NCBI GenBank assembly: GCA_963839475.1 | Contig: CAWIVH010000020.1 | Location: forward strand, 1 to 64,000 | Length of the DNA: 64,000 nucleotides | Direction: 5' to 3' | Source: CAWIVH01 sp963839475 | GTDB taxonomy: Bacteria; Acidobacteriota; UBA6911 | Shown: positions 26,106 to 35,449 of the stretch, one piece after another | Position numbering within the stretch: position 1 is the first letter of the stretch | Layout of the letters: each line of letters starts with the position of its first letter | Program-made: the position numbers and the translations under genes | Notes under the pieces: generated by a model | The model's database searches: none | What the model saw: only the letters and a program-made list of their open reading frames with translations | What the model was told of the DNA's origin: nothing

Positions 26106-27629
26106 ATGAGAAGCTGCATATTGAACCGGAAATTTTCCAGGCTGAAGCCCGGAATGCTGGCCAGGCTGGCGATAATCGTGCTGATTCTGCTGGCTGGAGA
26201 AGCCGGTTTCGCCGCGGAAACACAGAAGGTACGAGTTCTGATTCTCACCGGGGAAAGCGATTACCCATTTCACGACTGGCGCAGCACCACTCCTTTCCTG
26301 CGGAACATTCTGGACCAGACGGAGCGATTTGATGTGAAAGTGGCTGAGGAGGTCCGCGGACTTGGAAAAGACGTATTTGCGCCCTACGACGTGTTGGTCA
26401 TCAATTACTCGGGCCCGCGATGGGGAGAAGTTACAGAAGCGGCCATCGAGAATTTTGTTCGCGGCGGCAAAGGACTGGTCGCACTGCATGCGACCGCTTA
26501 TGGAACGTTCTACGGGATGGAGTATAAAAAGAGCCGCTGGTCCTACCCCGACGGTGTCGATTCCGGCTGGAAGGCTTTTCCGGATTTGATCGGCTCATCC
26601 TGGAAGATCCAGAATATCGGGCACGCCGTGCGTCATGCGTTCCCGGTAAAGTGGACCGACAGGGACCACCCGATAAGCCGGGGCTTGCCGGAGACCTTTT
26701 TGATCAGCGACGAGCTGTATCACAAGCTGGACTTGACCCCTGCGGCAAAGGTGCTCGCGAGCGCCTTCAGCGACCCCAAAATGGGGGGCACAGGCAAAGA
26801 TGAACCCATGCTCTGGACGGTTCCGTTCGGGAAAGGGCGTGCTCTACATTTAATGCTGGGACACGACACCTCATCCATGAACGCGGATGGATTCAGGGAA
26901 GCTTTCGCGCGCGGCTGCGAATGGGCCGCAACCGAAAAGGTGACACTGCCGCACCCGCCGGTGAGAGCCGGCGCCAGCCCGGTCAGGGTGCTGGTGGTCA
27001 CCGGAGGCCATGGTTACCCCGTCGGCTTGTATTCGGTATTTGACGGGATGGAAGGTATCGTCTGGAAGCACGCCGTCTCGCAGGCGGAAGCGTTTAAAAC
27101 GGACCTGAGAGACAAATACGACGTCGTTTTACTGCACGACAGCAGTGAACAATTGGGCGCGAGGGAACAGGAAAATCTGCGCGCCTTTGTCGAAAGCGGC
27201 AAGGGCATCGTGTCCACCCATCATGCGATTGTCGACTATACGAATTGGCCGTGGTGGTACGAAGAAGTGATCGGAGGCAAGTACTTCACGCAGGCACAGG
27301 GTTCCCACGAAAAATCGGAGTACAAGGAGGGAGTGACTTTCGTTTCAAAGCCAGCCAAGGGGATAGGCGGGCATCCGGTGACGAGGGGAATCGGCCCGAT
27401 CGTAGCCCATGACGAGGTCTATCGGAAAATGTGGTTCTCCGACAAGATTACCGTACTGATGGAGACTGAGGAACCGCTCAACGACCGTCCAGTGGTGTAT
27501 ATCGGACCGCATCCTAAAGCGCGGGTCATCTACATCCAGCTGGGGCACGAGGAGGAAACCATGCGGCACCCGGCTTTCCGGAAATTGGTCCGCAACGCCC
27601 TATTGTGGAGCGCCGGCAGGCTCGAATAA
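26106..27629 (+). CDS. Exported protein with two tandem ThuA domains
   Basis: The ATG at 26106 is chosen because GGAGG (26097-26101) precedes it and a signal peptide follows (ARLAIIVLILLAGEAGFAAE); the open frame upstream is not coding-like. It is 507 residues long. The first ThuA/glutamine-amidotransferase-like domain spans about 40-275 (VRVLILTGESDYPFHDWRSTTPFLRNIL, then GKGLVALHATAYGTF and LGHDTSSM). The second spans about 290-505 (VRVLVVTGGHGYPVGLYSVFDGMEGI, then GKGIVSTHHAIVDYTNWPWWYEEVIGG and LGHEEETMRHPAFRKLVRNALLW). ThuA proteins are linked to trehalose or other sugar catabolism (trehalose to 3-keto derivatives). Most are single-domain, so the duplication is unusual. Confidence 0.88.
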   Translation: MRSCILNRKFSRLKPGMLARLAIIVLILLAGEAGFAAETQKVRVLILTGESDYPFHDWRSTTPFLRNILDQTERFDVKVAEEVRGLGKDVFAPYDVLVINYSGPRWGEVTEAAIENFVRGGKGLVALHATAYGTFYGMEYKKSRWSYPDGVDSGWKAFPDLIGSSWKIQNIGHAVRHAFPVKWTDRDHPISRGLPETFLISDELYHKLDLTPAAKVLASAFSDPKMGGTGKDEPMLWTVPFGKGRALHLMLGHDTSSMNADGFREAFARGCEWAATEKVTLPHPPVRAGASPVRVLVVTGGHGYPVGLYSVFDGMEGIVWKHAVSQAEAFKTDLRDKYDVVLLHDSSEQLGAREQENLRAFVESGKGIVSTHHAIVDYTNWPWWYEEVIGGKYFTQAQGSHEKSEYKEGVTFVSKPAKGIGGHPVTRGIGPIVAHDEVYRKMWFSDKITVLMETEEPLNDRPVVYIGPHPKARVIYIQLGHEEETMRHPAFRKLVRNALLWSAGRLE

Positions 27630-27816
27630 GGAGCCCTCTTGACCGCGGGGGAAAAAACGGCCCGAAATCAACGGATTAGGAAGTTGCAGAACAATGCCAG
27701 GCAATTCACATGATTTCTCAGAACTGGCTGCGAGGGAGTAGGCTTTCAGCCCTTGGGATCTGGTCGGGACTGCGTTTTGCAGCGTTGCGAATCATGCCCC
27801 GGGTTGCGGACGCCTG

Positions 27817-29298
27817 CTATTTGCCTTCGATCTCCCGATATCGCCCGTAAGCATCTTCCCATTCGCCTGGATTGGATGGAGAAAAAACCTGCATGTCGAA
27901 GGATCGGCGGATCAGTTCACGCCCTTCGGAGAGGGATTTCAATTCATCCTTGCCAATCAGCTGCATCACTATGTTTCCGGCTGAAGTTGCCTCCACCGGG
28001 CCGGCGATGACAGTCCGGTTCAAAACGTTGGCGGCGAACTGATTGAGCAGGCGGTTCCTGCTGCCTCCACCCACGATGTGAAGAGGTTCCAGGCGGCGCC
28101 TCGACAGCTCCTCAAGCATCTGTAGGACCGACCGGTAACGGAATGCGAGGCATTCCAATATGGTCCTTACCAGCGAACCCTTGCCGGAGGGGGCTCGCTG
28201 CCCTGTCCGGCGGCAGAAATCTTCGATGCGTGCGGGCATGTCTCCCGGGCTCGCGAACACGGGGCAATCGGGATCGATCATAGCCGCAAAGGGAGGCGCA
28301 TCTCCCGCCATTAGAGTCAGCTCTTCATAGCCCAGATCCTCTCCCCGGGCCGCCCATGTGCGCCGGGATTCCTGGACAAGCCAGAGCCCGCTGATGTTCT
28401 TTAGGACTCTTACTGTGTCGCAAACACCGATCTCGTTTGTGAATCCGTAGTCAAAGCTACGGTCTGTAATAATCGGCACGGGGCTTTCGATCCCCATCAG
28501 GGACCATGTGCCGGAGCTAAGGTAGGCGTGGGACTCACCCGTAGCCGGTACGGCTGCAACGGCAGAGGCTGTGTCATGGCACCCCGGCGCAATTACCTCG
28601 AGCGGACCAGTCCCCGTTTCGAGAGATATTTCAGGAAGCACGCTTCCGAGTCGCGTTCCGGGAGAAACAATTTCGCCGAAGAGGCGCGAGGGGATGCCCA
28701 TGTCCTCCGCGAGAGAAACCGCCCACTGCGCATCCGTCGGGTCATAGAGCTGGCTGGTGCTGGCAATGGTCCTTTCGTTCACCTTGGCACCCGTCAGCCA
28801 GTAGTGGAAAAGATCGGGTGTGAAGAGCAGGCGGTCTGCAATTCCGAGACCCGGTGCTTCCCGTACAACTTCCGAGAGAATCTGGAAAATCGTGTTGAAG
28901 AACATGAACTGGATGCCGGTCTGGCGGTATATTTCCTTTTTGGGAACGCGCCTGTAGGCTTCCTCCATCATTCCATCGGTGCGCGAATCGCGGTAGTGGT
29001 ATGGATTTCCCACGAGGTCACCGTGGGCGTCGAGCATCCCATAATCCACACCCCAGGTATCGACTCCCATGCTGACGAGGGAAGTTCCAAATGCCCTTGC
29101 CGCCAGTGCCAAGCCTTTTTTTATTTCGGCGAAAATCCCGAGAACATCCCAATGCAGCGACCCGCGCAGCTTGACGGGAAGGTTCGGAAAGCGATGAATT
29201 TCCTCGAGGGCGATTCGCTCGCCGTTGAAGCGGCCGGCGACTACTCTGCCGCTCTCGGCGCCCAGATCGACGGCCAAATAGACTTTTTCCAGGCTCAT
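27817..29298 (-). CDS. rhaB: Rhamnulokinase
   Basis: I place the start at ATG 29298, since AAAGGA lies at a good distance and the FGGY opening MSLEKVYLAVDLGAESGRVV begins there; the longer frame to 29490 adds an unrelated 64 residues. It is 493 residues long, the normal length for the family. Features are the ATP-binding DLGAESGR, MGVDTWGVDYGMLD, HYRDSRTDGMM, LSSGTWSLMGIE and the C-terminal VGGGSRNRLLNQFAANVLNRTVIAGPVEATSAGN. These match L-rhamnulokinase within the FGGY sugar kinases. It phosphorylates L-rhamnulose at C1 in the cytosol. RhaA and RhaD are not in the window. It pairs functionally with the GH106 rhamnosidase. Confidence 0.9.
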   Translation of the reverse strand: MSLEKVYLAVDLGAESGRVVAGRFNGERIALEEIHRFPNLPVKLRGSLHWDVLGIFAEIKKGLALAARAFGTSLVSMGVDTWGVDYGMLDAHGDLVGNPYHYRDSRTDGMMEEAYRRVPKKEIYRQTGIQFMFFNTIFQILSEVVREAPGLGIADRLLFTPDLFHYWLTGAKVNERTIASTSQLYDPTDAQWAVSLAEDMGIPSRLFGEIVSPGTRLGSVLPEISLETGTGPLEVIAPGCHDTASAVAAVPATGESHAYLSSGTWSLMGIESPVPIITDRSFDYGFTNEIGVCDTVRVLKNISGLWLVQESRRTWAARGEDLGYEELTLMAGDAPPFAAMIDPDCPVFASPGDMPARIEDFCRRTGQRAPSGKGSLVRTILECLAFRYRSVLQMLEELSRRRLEPLHIVGGGSRNRLLNQFAANVLNRTVIAGPVEATSAGNIVMQLIGKDELKSLSEGRELIRRSFDMQVFSPSNPGEWEDAYGRYREIEGK

Positions 29299-29341
29299 AG
29301 GAATCCTTTCTCCCACGGAATGAGGCTGTGGCGCAACACTT

Positions 29342-32300
29342 TCACTTTTGGCGCGGCAATCCGCCGCGCAGAGCCAAAATCTCGATCCCGGCCGGATAAT
29401 GACGGGTATTGTATTCCAGCTGATATCTCCTGTGTTCCTCGTCTTCGGGATACCTTTCATTTTCCGCATACGGGAACCTTGACATCGCATGAAACGGCAG
29501 CGGCCCGACAGTGTCAGGGACCAGGGAATTCAGGTCCATATCCTTTCCAAAACCATCGGCATAAAGCAGGAAGTCTCGAACCCAGCCCGCGGGTGGGGTG
29601 GGCGCCTTGCCGGCATCGAATGCGAGCGAAATTTCATCGCCATGGCGCGTGATCACATACTTGTCGTCTTTCGCCAGGAGCAGCTCCCGCACATCGCCAA
29701 ACCGTGTGTATCCTCCCGAATGGGCTTTCCATTGCTCCGCGGGCTGAATCCGGCTGTGGTCGTAGATCCTGGGCAATCTGCCATCAGGCGAATACCAGGC
29801 GGGATATCCACGGAAATGGAGATCGGCCGACGCAGGCTCCAGGCGTGTAATTTTATAGGCCTCGGGCTCCGAATCGTCAACTCTGATCCGGTCCCAATAG
29901 ATCCTCATATTGGTCACGACGCGGATATGATGGTCAGCCGATAGGAACTTGCCGGTCAAATCGACCGTCATGGTTTTGGGGAGTCCGGCCGGAAATCCCA
30001 TGGAAGGAATCGCAGTCTGCCATGTGCCGGATTTGTCTTTTACCTGGAGATAAGGCGGAACCAGTAACAATCCCGACTGGGCAGCAGCCAGGTTGGCGGT
30101 GGAGTCGGCGTAATCGATCCAGGCATCCATAAGAAGCAGGGTTTTGGACCCTTCCCTCAAGGGTCCCAAATCGAGGACGATGGAATGAGTGTCAGCATAT
30201 CCTTTGAACATGAGATTCCGGAATCCCTCGGCGTAAATTCTGTCGAGCCTGGAAACAGCCTGCAGCTGGTCGCGGCCGTCCTGATCGACGGCGGATAGCG
30301 GTGGGCGGGCGCTACGCACGGTAAAGACTTTCTCGCCGGGAAAAGGCGGCTCCGGCATGAGTCGCTCGTCGGGATAAATTTCACACTCGGAAGGGTGGTC
30401 TACGACCAGGAGCCTCGCCTGGTCGAACATGATGACTTCTTCCAGCTGATTGTTCAGATTGAGCAGGTACTTCCCTTCCCGGGCGACCAGCTTGTTCCCC
30501 TCTATCCGGACGTATTCATCGGTGTCCGGGATGCTGTAGCGGCCGGGCGCTTCAAGGTAGCCGATAGCGCAGCCGCCGAGAAAATCCGTGACAAACTCGA
30601 ATTTAGACCCGTTCCAAGTGTAAAGCAGCGGGCAGGAGGTGCCTTTCCGATCCAGTTCCTTGATCTTGACCACCCGATCGACCGCAACATTCAGTTCGCT
30701 CTGCAGGATCCCGCTTGGCCAACGAACTGTGATCGTGTCGGCCTTGGCAGCTGTGCCCAATTCAAACCACACCGTGGGACTATCCTGGGATAAATACCCG
30801 CTATGGCCGCTCACTTCATATTTCTGGTAATCCGATCCGGAACGGATCTCCACTTTGGCGCCGAATCCCTGCCGGTTGCTGGACAACCCTTCCAGCTGAA
30901 CGGCAATCCAGTGACCATCGGCTTTCTGTTCATTCAGAAGAAGGCAAGGAGATCCGGAGGGATCGAGGTAAAGGAGGTCGACCTTGCCGTCGCTGTTGAA
31001 ATCGGCGACCGCACATCCTGTGCCGCCGGACTCCGGCAATCGGCCGGCGAAGATGAACCGGCCGTCTGCGGTAATGTGAAAAAGCGTTCCCTGGCCCCCC
31101 GCGCCTTTCCCCAGCATGTAGAAGTCCATGTCGCCGTCATTGTCGTAATCCAGCAACCCTGCACCATAGCGGTTGTAGTCCCCGAGTGCGCGGAGAATTT
31201 CGGGCGATCGGGAATCGGGCCGGAACATTCCCTTGCCGTCATTCATCAGGACCAGGTTCGGGTGGCCGGTAGAAGCCAGGAGAAAAATATCCATGAAACC
31301 GTCGCGATTGAGATCCGCCACCACGGCGGAAAGAAATCCTCCTTCAACCCCGGCAAGCGCCTGGCCGCTAATATCCCCAAACCTGTCTCCCCGCAGATTG
31401 GTGAATAGCTGCGGGGGAGAATCGTAGTTAAGTACCAGCAGATCCACATCGCGGTCGTTGTCGAAATCACTGGCTATCATTCCGAGCGAGTGATGTTTCC
31501 CTCCCCCGATCTTCAGACTGGAAGTGCAGTCTGTGAAGCTCCCGTTGCCGTTGTTTCGATAAATGCGATTGGGCGATCCGGAGAAGGAATCCGGAAAAAT
31601 CAACCGGTTCCCCGGAGGGACGGTTGCGGTATCTGCGAAGTGGCAAACATAAAGATCCAGATCGCCGTCATGATCGTAATCCAAGAAAGTCGCGGATACT
31701 GCCAGTCCGGAATCTTCGACTCCCGCCTTTGCGGTGATATCCTCAAATCGACCCTGGCCCAAATTGTGATATAGCCTGTTCCCGTTCAGCCCGGATAAAT
31801 AGAGGTCAGGCAGCCCGTCGTTGTCAAAATCACCGAGGGCGGCACTCACCTGGGAACCAGAATTCCGAACTCCGGAGGTCTCGGTTATGTCGGTAAATTT
31901 TGCCTTTCCGTCATTCAAAAACAGGAGGGTCTGCCAGGTGCGGATCGACGGATTGTAGCGCGTGACAACAGCGTCGACCTGGCCGTCCTTGTTCATGTCC
32001 GCAAGGGCAATCCCGCCACCGAGGCGCGGGAGCAGTTCCTGGCTGAGGAAAGTGGAGCTCCATTGCGACGCATTAAAAGTTGCGGGGAAACCGGTCGACT
32101 GAGGGGGAACTGTTATTAGTGCGGCAGCAAGAGCGGTGTCTTGCGTAAGTTTGCGGAACGGGGAAACTGTGCCCGCCGGGGCTGCGGAAATCTCCTTGAC
32201 CGGAACCGGGGCACGATAGTTCATCGCCATCGCATATTCGCCCATCTCTCCATATTGGCTGCCAGATCCCATTCCGGAACTTGCGCCTCCAATCTGGGAA

Positions 32301-32917
32301 AGGGCACGGAACCGATCCAGCAAGCGATTCCCCTCTTCCGTGCGTCCGGTCTTGATCAGCAATCCGCCGAGGTTGTACATCGCGCTCGTATGGTTGGGAT
32401 CCAGTTCAAGAGCGCGCCGGAGCTCTGCCTCCGCCACCTTGTCTTTGCGTTGGCGCGAATGGAGAAGTCCCAGGTTGTAATGATTTGCGGCACAGGTTTC
32501 ATCCGCTTGAAGCACTTTCGTAAAGCTGAGCACCGCCAGGTCACTTTCGCCCTTGTTCTTGTAAATCAGCCCGAGCATGTAATTCACATAAGGATTGGTT
32601 TCTTCGCGCTTCGCCGCAGCGAGCAGTGTGACCAGGGAAGCCTCCAGGTCCTGGTCGTAAAAAAGCGCGATCCCGAGGTTTACGCGCGCCAGGTTGAACG
32701 CGGCGTCAACGGCCACAGCCTTTCGGAATTCGCCAGCGGCCTCCTTGAAGGCGTATTGATTCATGTAGCCGACGCCGATGTTATTGTGTTCGATTGCACC
32801 TCCTCGCGGATAAGACGGCCCCTGGGCGATCGAAACCGCCATCCAGGAACAGAGAGCGGAAAAAGCAACAAGAATCCATTTCCTGCGAGAATTTAAAACC
32901 TGGCCACTCTTGTTCAT
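29342..32917 (-). CDS. Giant exported TPR - FG-GAP/VCBS - ASPIC/UnbV protein
   Basis: The ATG at 32917 has AGGAA 8 nt upstream and a signal peptide after it (RRKWILVAFSALCSWMAVSIAQ), so I prefer it to the ATG at 32962. It has 1191 residues. TPR units occupy roughly 30-200 (GVGYMNQYAFKEAAGEFRKAV and following). From about 290 to 680 there are at least seven calcium-binding D-x-[DN]-x-DG FG-GAP/VCBS repeats (DMNKDGQVD, DFDNDGLPD, DYDHDGDLD, DFDNDRDVD, DLNRDGFMD, DYDNDGDMD, DFNSDGKVD). An ASPIC/UnbV module follows (GFGAKVEIRSGSDYQKYEVSGHSGYLSQDSPTVWFELG). The C-terminal 400 residues are beta-rich and unassigned. Such CRTAC1-like propellers are common in Acidobacteriota; ligands are unknown. Confidence 0.88.
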   Translation of the reverse strand: MNKSGQVLNSRRKWILVAFSALCSWMAVSIAQGPSYPRGGAIEHNNIGVGYMNQYAFKEAAGEFRKAVAVDAAFNLARVNLGIALFYDQDLEASLVTLLAAAKREETNPYVNYMLGLIYKNKGESDLAVLSFTKVLQADETCAANHYNLGLLHSRQRKDKVAEAELRRALELDPNHTSAMYNLGGLLIKTGRTEEGNRLLDRFRALSQIGGASSGMGSGSQYGEMGEYAMAMNYRAPVPVKEISAAPAGTVSPFRKLTQDTALAAALITVPPQSTGFPATFNASQWSSTFLSQELLPRLGGGIALADMNKDGQVDAVVTRYNPSIRTWQTLLFLNDGKAKFTDITETSGVRNSGSQVSAALGDFDNDGLPDLYLSGLNGNRLYHNLGQGRFEDITAKAGVEDSGLAVSATFLDYDHDGDLDLYVCHFADTATVPPGNRLIFPDSFSGSPNRIYRNNGNGSFTDCTSSLKIGGGKHHSLGMIASDFDNDRDVDLLVLNYDSPPQLFTNLRGDRFGDISGQALAGVEGGFLSAVVADLNRDGFMDIFLLASTGHPNLVLMNDGKGMFRPDSRSPEILRALGDYNRYGAGLLDYDNDGDMDFYMLGKGAGGQGTLFHITADGRFIFAGRLPESGGTGCAVADFNSDGKVDLLYLDPSGSPCLLLNEQKADGHWIAVQLEGLSSNRQGFGAKVEIRSGSDYQKYEVSGHSGYLSQDSPTVWFELGTAAKADTITVRWPSGILQSELNVAVDRVVKIKELDRKGTSCPLLYTWNGSKFEFVTDFLGGCAIGYLEAPGRYSIPDTDEYVRIEGNKLVAREGKYLLNLNNQLEEVIMFDQARLLVVDHPSECEIYPDERLMPEPPFPGEKVFTVRSARPPLSAVDQDGRDQLQAVSRLDRIYAEGFRNLMFKGYADTHSIVLDLGPLREGSKTLLLMDAWIDYADSTANLAAAQSGLLLVPPYLQVKDKSGTWQTAIPSMGFPAGLPKTMTVDLTGKFLSADHHIRVVTNMRIYWDRIRVDDSEPEAYKITRLEPASADLHFRGYPAWYSPDGRLPRIYDHSRIQPAEQWKAHSGGYTRFGDVRELLLAKDDKYVITRHGDEISLAFDAGKAPTPPAGWVRDFLLYADGFGKDMDLNSLVPDTVGPLPFHAMSRFPYAENERYPEDEEHRRYQLEYNTRHYPAGIEILALRGGLPRQK

Positions 32918-33136
32918 TCGGATTGTTCCTCGGAGACAACTCGGAAAACCAGATTTTGACACAGGGAGTAATCGGGTTGTAGTGGGTATCCAGGATGCGG
33001 CAGGGCAACGACTCCAAGCACAAAAAAGGATCGGCGTGCAATGGAAATGGCCATTTCAAAATGCGCCTCCTCCAAAGTGAAGAGATAGACTGCGGCGGGA
33101 AAGACAAGCAGCCGGCATTGAGCAGCCAGGCCCCTC

Positions 33137-33907
33137 TCAGAGCCGAGCCACGGAGAACCCGCCGTCGACCATAATCACCTGCCCGGTCGAGTATGGCAGG
33201 TCGCCTCGAGCGAGCATGGCTACAGCCTTGCCAACATCCTCCGGGTTCCCCCAACGCGGCTGAAGCAGAATCCCTCCTTCGATGAGCCTGTCGTATTTTT
33301 CCGTCACGCCGGCGGTCATGTCTGTCCGGATGACTCCAGGCCGCACTTCGAACACCCGTATGCCGAATTCGGCAAGCCGAACAGCCCAGAGAGAAGACGC
33401 CATGGCCATGCCCGCCTTTGAAATGCAGTACTCTCCTCGATTAATGGATGCGACGGTTGCCGAGATCGAGGTAATATTGATGACGCAGCCGGTGAATTCA
33501 GGCGATTGTTTGCGCTGCTCTATCATCCAGAGAGAAGCCGCCTGGATGAGAAAATAGGGCCCCTGAAGGTTGACCCGCAACACGAGTTCGAAGCTTTCCT
33601 CAGTCGCTTCGAGCAGATCCCGCCTCTGCGGAGGAGCCATTCCGGCATTATTGACAAGCAGGTCCAGCCGCTCGAAGCGACGCCGGATCTGACTTATAAG
33701 TTCCCGGCCTGCGTCCGGTCGCCCCAGGTCAGACTGGAAATACTCAACGCGCCCGCCGGCGGAACGGAGCCTCTCCAAGGATGCTGCCGTCGATCCTTCT
33801 TCGCGCAAGCCGCAAATCGCCAGGTCGTACTTTTCCGCAGCGAGGCAAAGTGCAATTCCAAATCCTATTCCTCGGCTTCCTCCGGTCACTAGCGCCGTTC
33901 TATTCAT
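33137..33907 (-). CDS. SDR family oxidoreductase (FabG-like)
   Basis: A 256-residue classical short-chain dehydrogenase. The ATG at 33907 begins MNRTALVTGGSRGIGFGIAL, placing the NAD(P) motif TGGSRGIG at residues 8-15. NNAG and the catalytic Ser...Tyr-x3-Lys (GEYCISKAG) follow, and the C-terminus reads DLPYSTGQVIMVDGGFSVARL. The start overlaps the stop of the upstream GH88-like gene by 8 nt, so the two are translationally coupled. Coupled to a glucuronyl hydrolase, it may be a 3-keto- or uronate-specific dehydrogenase (for example acting on 4-deoxy-hexulose-uronate) rather than a fatty-acid enzyme. That is inference; the fold alone does not say. Confidence 0.9.
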   Translation of the reverse strand: MNRTALVTGGSRGIGFGIALCLAAEKYDLAICGLREEGSTAASLERLRSAGGRVEYFQSDLGRPDAGRELISQIRRRFERLDLLVNNAGMAPPQRRDLLEATEESFELVLRVNLQGPYFLIQAASLWMIEQRKQSPEFTGCVINITSISATVASINRGEYCISKAGMAMASSLWAVRLAEFGIRVFEVRPGVIRTDMTAGVTEKYDRLIEGGILLQPRWGNPEDVGKAVAMLARGDLPYSTGQVIMVDGGFSVARL

Positions 33908-35309
33908 TTTCGAGATCCCCTGCATTGGAAACTGGAATGCCGGCAAAAAAGGTCAGGTAGGGCGCGCCCTGAATAATCCTCTGTAAATAGAGCGCGGCTT
34001 CTCGCAGGTGATAGTCCCCCCACATGCAGGACTCGCCGCATGGAATAGCGCGCCCTTCCGGAACATGGTCCCACCCGTTCGGCCGGTGATAAACGGCGTG
34101 CAGAAGCAAGCCCTGGTGATCGGCCGAAGTGCCCAGATAGGGCTCATCCAGAAGCCTATTCATGAGCGAAAGACCGGCCTGCCAGAAACGGGATCCCGGC
34201 TCGTTGTCACCTCGGGCCATGAGATGCTTTCCCAGCCGCATCAATCCCTGGGCTGCTATCGCGGCAGCCGAACTGTCAACCGGTTCGCGGTCATTGAATG
34301 GATCGGCGGGAAGGTCCAGGTCGGCCCGGGTCAGACCCGGAGCGCCTGTGTCCCAGTAAGGAATACCGTCGACAGGGGTGTTTTCAAGATAAAACTCACT
34401 TACGGCAAAGGCGGCGCGGCTCATGAATCCCGAAACATCCTGCAGGCCGCCGCACCAGGCAAGGTCTTCATCGGTCAGGCAGTCCAGAAATTCCATCAGC
34501 TCGGCAAACCCGCACATCGCCCATGCAAGTCCGCGCGTCCAGGTCGAAAACGGCGAATAGCCCTGCTGAGAATTCGGGCAGCGGTACTTCCCGTCATTCA
34601 AATTGAAGATGCATTCGTGAGCCACGCGCCCGCGGTAATCATAGGAATCCCGGTGTTCACCGTAAAAGACGGAATAATCCGCTGTGGTATGGGCATGATG
34701 AACCAAGCGCTCCAGCAAACATATCCTGCGGTCGTTTTCCTCCAGGAGAACATGCCCCAGCCTGAAGCCGAGGGCCAGGGTTCGCAAGGTGCGAAGGGTG
34801 TCCACAAAGAGGGAATGCGGACCGTTGAAAGAATAGATGAATCCTCTGCCTTCGGCCGTGCGAGTCCAGCGCCGCGCCTGCACTGAAGCCGAGCATTTCA
34901 GGGCCAATTCATAGAAGCGCCGCTCCCATGGATTATCCTCTATGCGCGATTCGCCCATCAGTCGGAGCAGGTTCCCATACGTGCTCACGTTGTTGAAACC
35001 GTGATCGTGCACTCCGCCGTGGGTTATGTGGGGGGCCATGCGGGATACGGTATTTTTCCGGCCGATCTCCAGGAACTCCGGATCACCGGTTGCATCATAC
35101 TGGAGGATAGCGGAGCCGTACTGGAATCCCTGCGTCCACTCCGTCCACCCACGAGAGGTATAACGGCCACGAACTGTGAATACAGGGGCGCCCGAATAAT
35201 AGGACTGGCCTTCCTCTATTGACAGGATTTTAGGGGCGGAAATTTCCCAAAGCCTTTGAATCTTTGCCGTCAGATCTTCGGGTTTGAGCGAGTAGTCAAT
35301 CCTGAACAT
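33900..35309 (-). CDS. GH88-like unsaturated glucuronyl hydrolase
   Basis: The ATG at 35309 follows a strong GGAGGAA and is preferred over 35357. It has 469 residues and no signal peptide, so it is cytosolic. It has the (alpha/alpha)6-barrel family look: GWTEWTQGFQYGSAILQYDATGDPEF, THGGVHDHGFNNVSTYGNLLRL, FSTWTRGLAWAMCGFAELM, DGIPYWDTGAPG, DSSAAAIAAQGLMRLGK and the C-terminal CMWGDYHLREAAL. GH88 enzymes hydrate the 4,5-unsaturated uronic acid at the non-reducing end left by polysaccharide lyases, releasing 4-deoxy-uronate. Coupled downstream to an SDR. This implies that lyase products enter the cell. Confidence 0.87.
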   Translation of the reverse strand: MFRIDYSLKPEDLTAKIQRLWEISAPKILSIEEGQSYYSGAPVFTVRGRYTSRGWTEWTQGFQYGSAILQYDATGDPEFLEIGRKNTVSRMAPHITHGGVHDHGFNNVSTYGNLLRLMGESRIEDNPWERRFYELALKCSASVQARRWTRTAEGRGFIYSFNGPHSLFVDTLRTLRTLALGFRLGHVLLEENDRRICLLERLVHHAHTTADYSVFYGEHRDSYDYRGRVAHECIFNLNDGKYRCPNSQQGYSPFSTWTRGLAWAMCGFAELMEFLDCLTDEDLAWCGGLQDVSGFMSRAAFAVSEFYLENTPVDGIPYWDTGAPGLTRADLDLPADPFNDREPVDSSAAAIAAQGLMRLGKHLMARGDNEPGSRFWQAGLSLMNRLLDEPYLGTSADHQGLLLHAVYHRPNGWDHVPEGRAIPCGESCMWGDYHLREAALYLQRIIQGAPYLTFFAGIPVSNAGDLENE

Positions 35310-35449
35310 CGGGAAGTTCCTCCTCGGTCCCACCCTATAATGACCGGATCGAGGCATTCAAGGTTAATCTGGACGCGAAGCCTGCGGATGCATTGCCGAT
35401 TGACAGGCCCCGGTGCCTCTGATATCTAGTCGCCTGCTCTGGAGTCGCT

